Part shown: in pieces, positions 59,856 to 64,000 of the stretch
How positions within the stretch are numbered: position 1 is the first letter of the stretch
How the letters are laid out: each line of letters opens with the position of its first letter
NCBI RefSeq assembly: GCF_042477335.2
Contig: NC_091257.1
Location: forward strand, 40,332,501-40,396,500
From: Ovis canadensis
Lineage: Eukaryota > Chordata > Mammalia > Artiodactyla > Bovidae
Length of the DNA: 64,000 nt
Reading direction: 5' to 3'
The notes under the pieces: model-generated
What the model was told of the DNA's origin: nothing
Seen by the model: only the letters and a program-made list of their open reading frames with translations
Databases searched by the model: none
Position numbers and translations under genes: made by a program

Positions 59856-62569
59856 AGTCATATGTAAAATACCTCACCCACAGTAAGCCACTGATAAATA
59901 TGTACTGAATTGGATTTTCCTCTTATTATCTAAATAAGGAAAGGATGTAGATTTTTAAAAATTGAGTTAATGATAGATCCAGGCCTAGTGCCAGGGATCT
60001 TAACCTTTATTCCAGTCATTTTTTCCACTCTGTCAAGTTCTACTGTACTTTATGTGAGTAACATTCCCAGTCATTCATATGACTAAAATTCATCAGTGTT
60101 TACAGAAGAAACCCAGAATATTGCTTCCTGGTTCACATTTCCTGTACAAATCACTGGCTAAAATTCAGACAGGGCTTACAAATAAAAGGCATTGATATAT
60201 TCTTACATCTTGGTAAATAATAAAGTAACATAATATATTTCATATCCATCTATAATGTAATGGCATGTCTATGAAACTCAACACAACCAAATTTAAAAAT
60301 AGGAAATGGTTCTACATTAAACATGATTGTTCAAAAGAAAATAAATGATTATGATCAACCAGAACGATTGCCTTTACGGATTACTCACTGGGACACCTTG
60401 GCAAACTCACCTGATTTCTCATTTACTTATCTCAAAAACACAGATACTACAAACCGCCTTACTTATTTCAGAGTTCAAGGAATGAGCAAAAAAAAAAAAA
60501 AAAAAGGCCAATTTATGCAAATACCATAAAAATCCAGCAAACTTTCTATGTGTAAAAAATCATTAGCAGTATCTTTAGATATAATCCAAAGCTGAGGAGA
60601 AAGGCAATTTATGTGAAACCTACAGAAAGTGGAAGACTTGGGGAGGTCCAACTATTAAGTGTTTCATCTACTATTATTATGTTTTAGATTTATGGTCTTG
60701 GCTTCCAACTGCTCCAGGTACCTAAATGAGCCATGAGCCATGTGAGGAGGTCAGAGAGCAGAATGCTTCTAGAGCCACCTTCCCTTCTTCAGAATAAGAA
60801 GAGATGGTTTATTTGATGTAGGCATGTTGATTGGCAGTGCAGGCTTGCAGATTCCTTCAGTATGAAGTCATGTCTTCAAAACTGGGTGGGGCGCTGACTT
60901 ATTAAATTTTTTCTTTTCCTCTGGAAGCCAGGGCTTGGAAGTTGCTGAAGATGACATGCGAACTGAGTTGGGTGGTCTTGAGAAAATTCTGTGTAAACAG
61001 CATTGCTCATCGAAAAGTAGCAGAAAACACTGCACATCTGTCTGTCCATATAAGACAAACGGAATCTGGACTCCATTAATGGGCCTGAGGAATAAATTAT
61101 TCTCTAATAAATGTTTTTATAATCGCAGTGGAAAGGAAGGTCCAGGACACCAAAGGAAATGAGACTCTGCTGGACTGATCTGTCAGCGGAAGCCTGGAGG
61201 AGGAGTGGGAGGAGGAAGAAGTCCACAGCTGTGCCTGATGCAGGAGAGGTTGTGCCTCTCGAAAGATTCTGTATTCTGGGGAATACAGAAGCTCCAGGAG
61301 GGTACCTTATTCTAGACTGCCAAGGAGAATGCCAGATCACTCCGGGAGGGCGGCTTTTGCCCTCAGCTTTTTCTGGGTGATCCAAGAACAACTCAATGAG
61401 ACATTCAACTGAGGCTTCAGACCTGATGACCTCTATGTCCTGAAGGTCACAATGTCCACATGGTGTGGGCTATTGAGCTCCAGCAACTATGGAACAGGGC
61501 ACCTGGGTTATCTGGGTTTTGCATCCAGATACTGCTAACGCATGAAATACCTACTCTTCGCCCCCTCTGCCCCATCAAATGTTTGCTGTCTTTGCCTGAT
61601 GAGCACAAGGGCCTTTGTTTTGTCAGGGGTAGAACAGAGGAAGTTTGACTGACGCAGACGTGGCGGGGAGAGAAGAGGAGGCTGGAGTGTGATGTGGTCT
61701 CTGTTCCCTGTCTGGCTCGCTGGTTTACATTTGAGCCCCAATGCTGGAGGACTGAACTGCTTTCCTTATAGGGGTGATAGGTCTGAAACACGGTAGGCTC
61801 AGAATTGCCTGGAGCCCCTGCCTCTGCGAGAAACCTGGTCCAGCCTGGAGACCCAGGGGCTGGCTCTCTCATAATAAAGCCCACTAGGGAAGGCTTCCTT
61901 AATGATGCTAGCAAGAGGCTTCTCAGGCAGATGGAGTCGGGGCTGGCCAGGGAGGAGGCGGATGCACTGTGCTAACTGTGGCTGACAGACTGGTCTATAG
62001 ACACACGTGAGGACCCATTTGGGGACCCTCAGAAATAACTGAAGAATACTTTCTTGACTGGCTAGAGGGGAAATGCCCAACCCCAATTCAATGCACTTTG
62101 GGCCTACTCATAAATGGATCCAATTTTATATTTACCAACTGGTAATGCCAAAGGTCAAAGCTACACAGAAAATGGTGTAGAGTTTTGGAAATTTCAGGTA
62201 TTTATTTGGCATTTAGGTAATCTTCCTCTGCCTACACCAAATTCATTTGCAGTGGAAGTCTCAATGTCTTTAACATAGTGGAGCTCGTGAAACTATTTTC
62301 TCATACACCTTGCTTTTTCATTTAAAAAACGTTAAGGCAATGATATTCATTATTGCGGTAGTTTCGAAATTTCATTATACTTTGGATAAGTCTCTGTGAC
62401 TTCTGTTTCTTGCCAAGATAGAATAACAAAGACCAGATTTACCCTCTTGCAAGTCACACAGACTTTTTGGTTTCCCAGTGGATATAAAAGTTATGTTTGC
62501 ACTATTTGTAGTCCAAGAAGTGCACAATACCATTATACCTAAAAAAATGTATGTTTCTTAATTTAAACA

Positions 62570-62891
62570 TACTTTGTTGGTGGTCCAATAGTTGAGAATC
62601 TGCATGTCAATGCAGGGCACACGGGTTTCATTCCTGGTCCAGGAGGATACCACATGTCATAGGGCAACTAAACTTGTGAGCTCCAACTCCTGAGCCCTCA
62701 AGCTGCAGCTACTGAAGCCCACACGCCCTGGAGCTCACGCTCTGCAACAAGAGAAGCCACCACAATGAGAAACCTTCACACTGCAACTAGAGAGTAGCCC
62801 CCACTTACTGACAGGAGAGAAAGTCCACACGCAGCAATGAAGACCTGTGCAGCCAAAAAGGAATGAGTGAATGAATGAATGAATGAATGAA
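62570..62891 (+). mobile_element. CHR-type SINE (long) with (GAAT)n tail
   Basis: ttggtggtccaatagttgag, cgggtttcattcctggtcca, gaagacctgtgcagccaaaa, then seven or so gaat units at 62861-62890. Confidence 0.87.
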
Positions 62892-62911
62892 ACAACTGTT
62901 GATACTTGCAG

Positions 62912-63112
62912 GGCTTCTCTAGTGGCTCAGATGGTAAAGAATCTGCCTGCAGTGCAGAAGACCTGGGTTCAATTCCTGCGTTGGGAAGATCCCCTGCAGG
63001 AGGGAATGGCTCCCCACTCCAGAATTCTTGCCCAGAGAATTCCATGGACAGAGAAGCCTGGTAGGCTACAGTCTATGGCGTTGCAGAGACAGACATGACT
63101 GAGTGACTAACA
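62912..63112 (+). mobile_element. Bov-tA SINE
   Basis: gggcttctctagtggctcag to agacagacatgactgagtga. Confidence 0.9.
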
Positions 63113-64000
63113 CTGAAACAATGAATTGATACTTTTAACAACAGCAATAAAAAATACTTCATTGCTAAAATATGTTAGCCATCATCTGAGCCTTCAGTGA
63201 GCTGAAAGCTCTTTGCTGGTAGAGGGTTTTATTGTAATGCTGATGGATTGGGGTGATATTTCCTGAAGGCTGAAGTGGCTGTAGCAACTTCTTAAAATAA
63301 GACAACAATGAAGTTTGCTGCATCGATTGACTCTTTCCTTCAAGAACAATTTCTCTGGGGCATGCAATGCTGATTGGCAGCATTTTACCCACAGCAGAAT
63401 GAGAACCTCTTTCAAAATTGGAGACAATCCTCTCAAACGCTTGCTGCTCCTTTACCAGCTAATTTTATGGGATAGTCTAAATCCCTTGTTGTCATTGCAA
63501 CAACTGATTAATTTTGCCATCTTACATGGGCATGATTCATGGTGCCTCAATACAATTACAATAGTAACATCAAAGATCACAGATCATCATAACAAGTGTA
63601 ATAATATAAAAAAGTCTTAAACACTGTGAGAATTACCAAAACGCGACACGGACACAGGGAGCAAATGCTCCTCGGAAAACGGCGACAACAGACTTGTTTG
63701 AAAATGGCATGAAATAAACTTCAACCTGTAAAAAAGCGGAATGAAACTATACATGAAAAGAATACATGAAACTAAATGAAGTGAAACACCGTAAAATGAG
63801 GTATGCCTATATGCTGTTTTAATCTGTTCAATTTGTAGTAATATGTCCCGCAGCAACAGAGAAGTCATACAATGAAAAGGAGTTAATGGCAGACGGGACA
63901 TTGCAGAAGAAATGATCAGGGAACTTGATATGATTAGTGAACTTGATGGCAGCGATAGAGAGTATCCAAAATGGAACAGACGAAAAAGAACTTAAAAAAA

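Larger units (their letters stand above)
56972..64000. other. Presumed PRTFDC1 intron 3, part 2
   Basis: Outside the listed SINEs and L1 piece, 59856-62569 and 63113-64000 show no feature I recognise. The 155-codon minus ORF at 61447-61914 has no known domain. Confidence 0.45.

Noticed and set aside
61447..61914. 155-codon minus-strand ORF
   Set aside because: No recognised domain, no splice or promoter context, and length within chance range for a GC-moderate intron.

Overview
This is mammalian nuclear DNA from a pecoran ruminant, most likely cattle or another bovid. The evidence is the repeat content. The window carries BovB (RTE-clade) LINE copies with readable reverse transcriptase, many Bov-tA SINEs, two BOV-A2 dimers, and about twenty CHR-type tRNA-derived SINEs. 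It also holds ruminant L1 3' ends and older mammalian MIR, L2, Tigger, mariner and hAT-like remnants. There is no operon structure and no CRISPR array.

The one host gene I can establish is the 3' half of PRTFDC1, the HPRT1 paralogue, on the minus strand. Exons 4 to 9 lie at 48863-48928, 35493-35510, 34072-34154, 33573-33619, 29387-29463 and 27481-27528. Their lengths (66, 18, 83, 47, 77 and 48 nt) reproduce the HPRT exon plan, every junction is GT/AG, and the spliced frame is open for 112 residues to a TAA. As known for PRTFDC1, the catalytic Asp of HPRT is Gly here. Exon 3 was not found, so 48929-64000 is probably intron 3. 1-27480 holds the 3'UTR and the downstream intergenic region.

Layout. 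1-27480: intergenic, with old antisense L1, nested CHR and Bov-tA SINEs, a MER2/Tigger copy, a hAT-like element split by a BovB tail, and a strongly rearranged BovB inside a SINE (14751-17074). 27481-48928: PRTFDC1 exons and introns, including a mariner remnant that almost touches the last splice acceptor and a Bov-tA/BovB chimera (41381-43299). 48929-64000: presumed intron 3, containing an intact RPS2 retrocopy on the plus strand (55515-56477).

I found no previously undescribed gene system. The points worth a second look are retrotransposition products with unusual architecture, an intact RPS2 retrogene, a transposon next to a splice site, and a diverged 95-bp duplication flanking a SINE. 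Family names for repeats are from memory of consensus sequences and were not checked by search.
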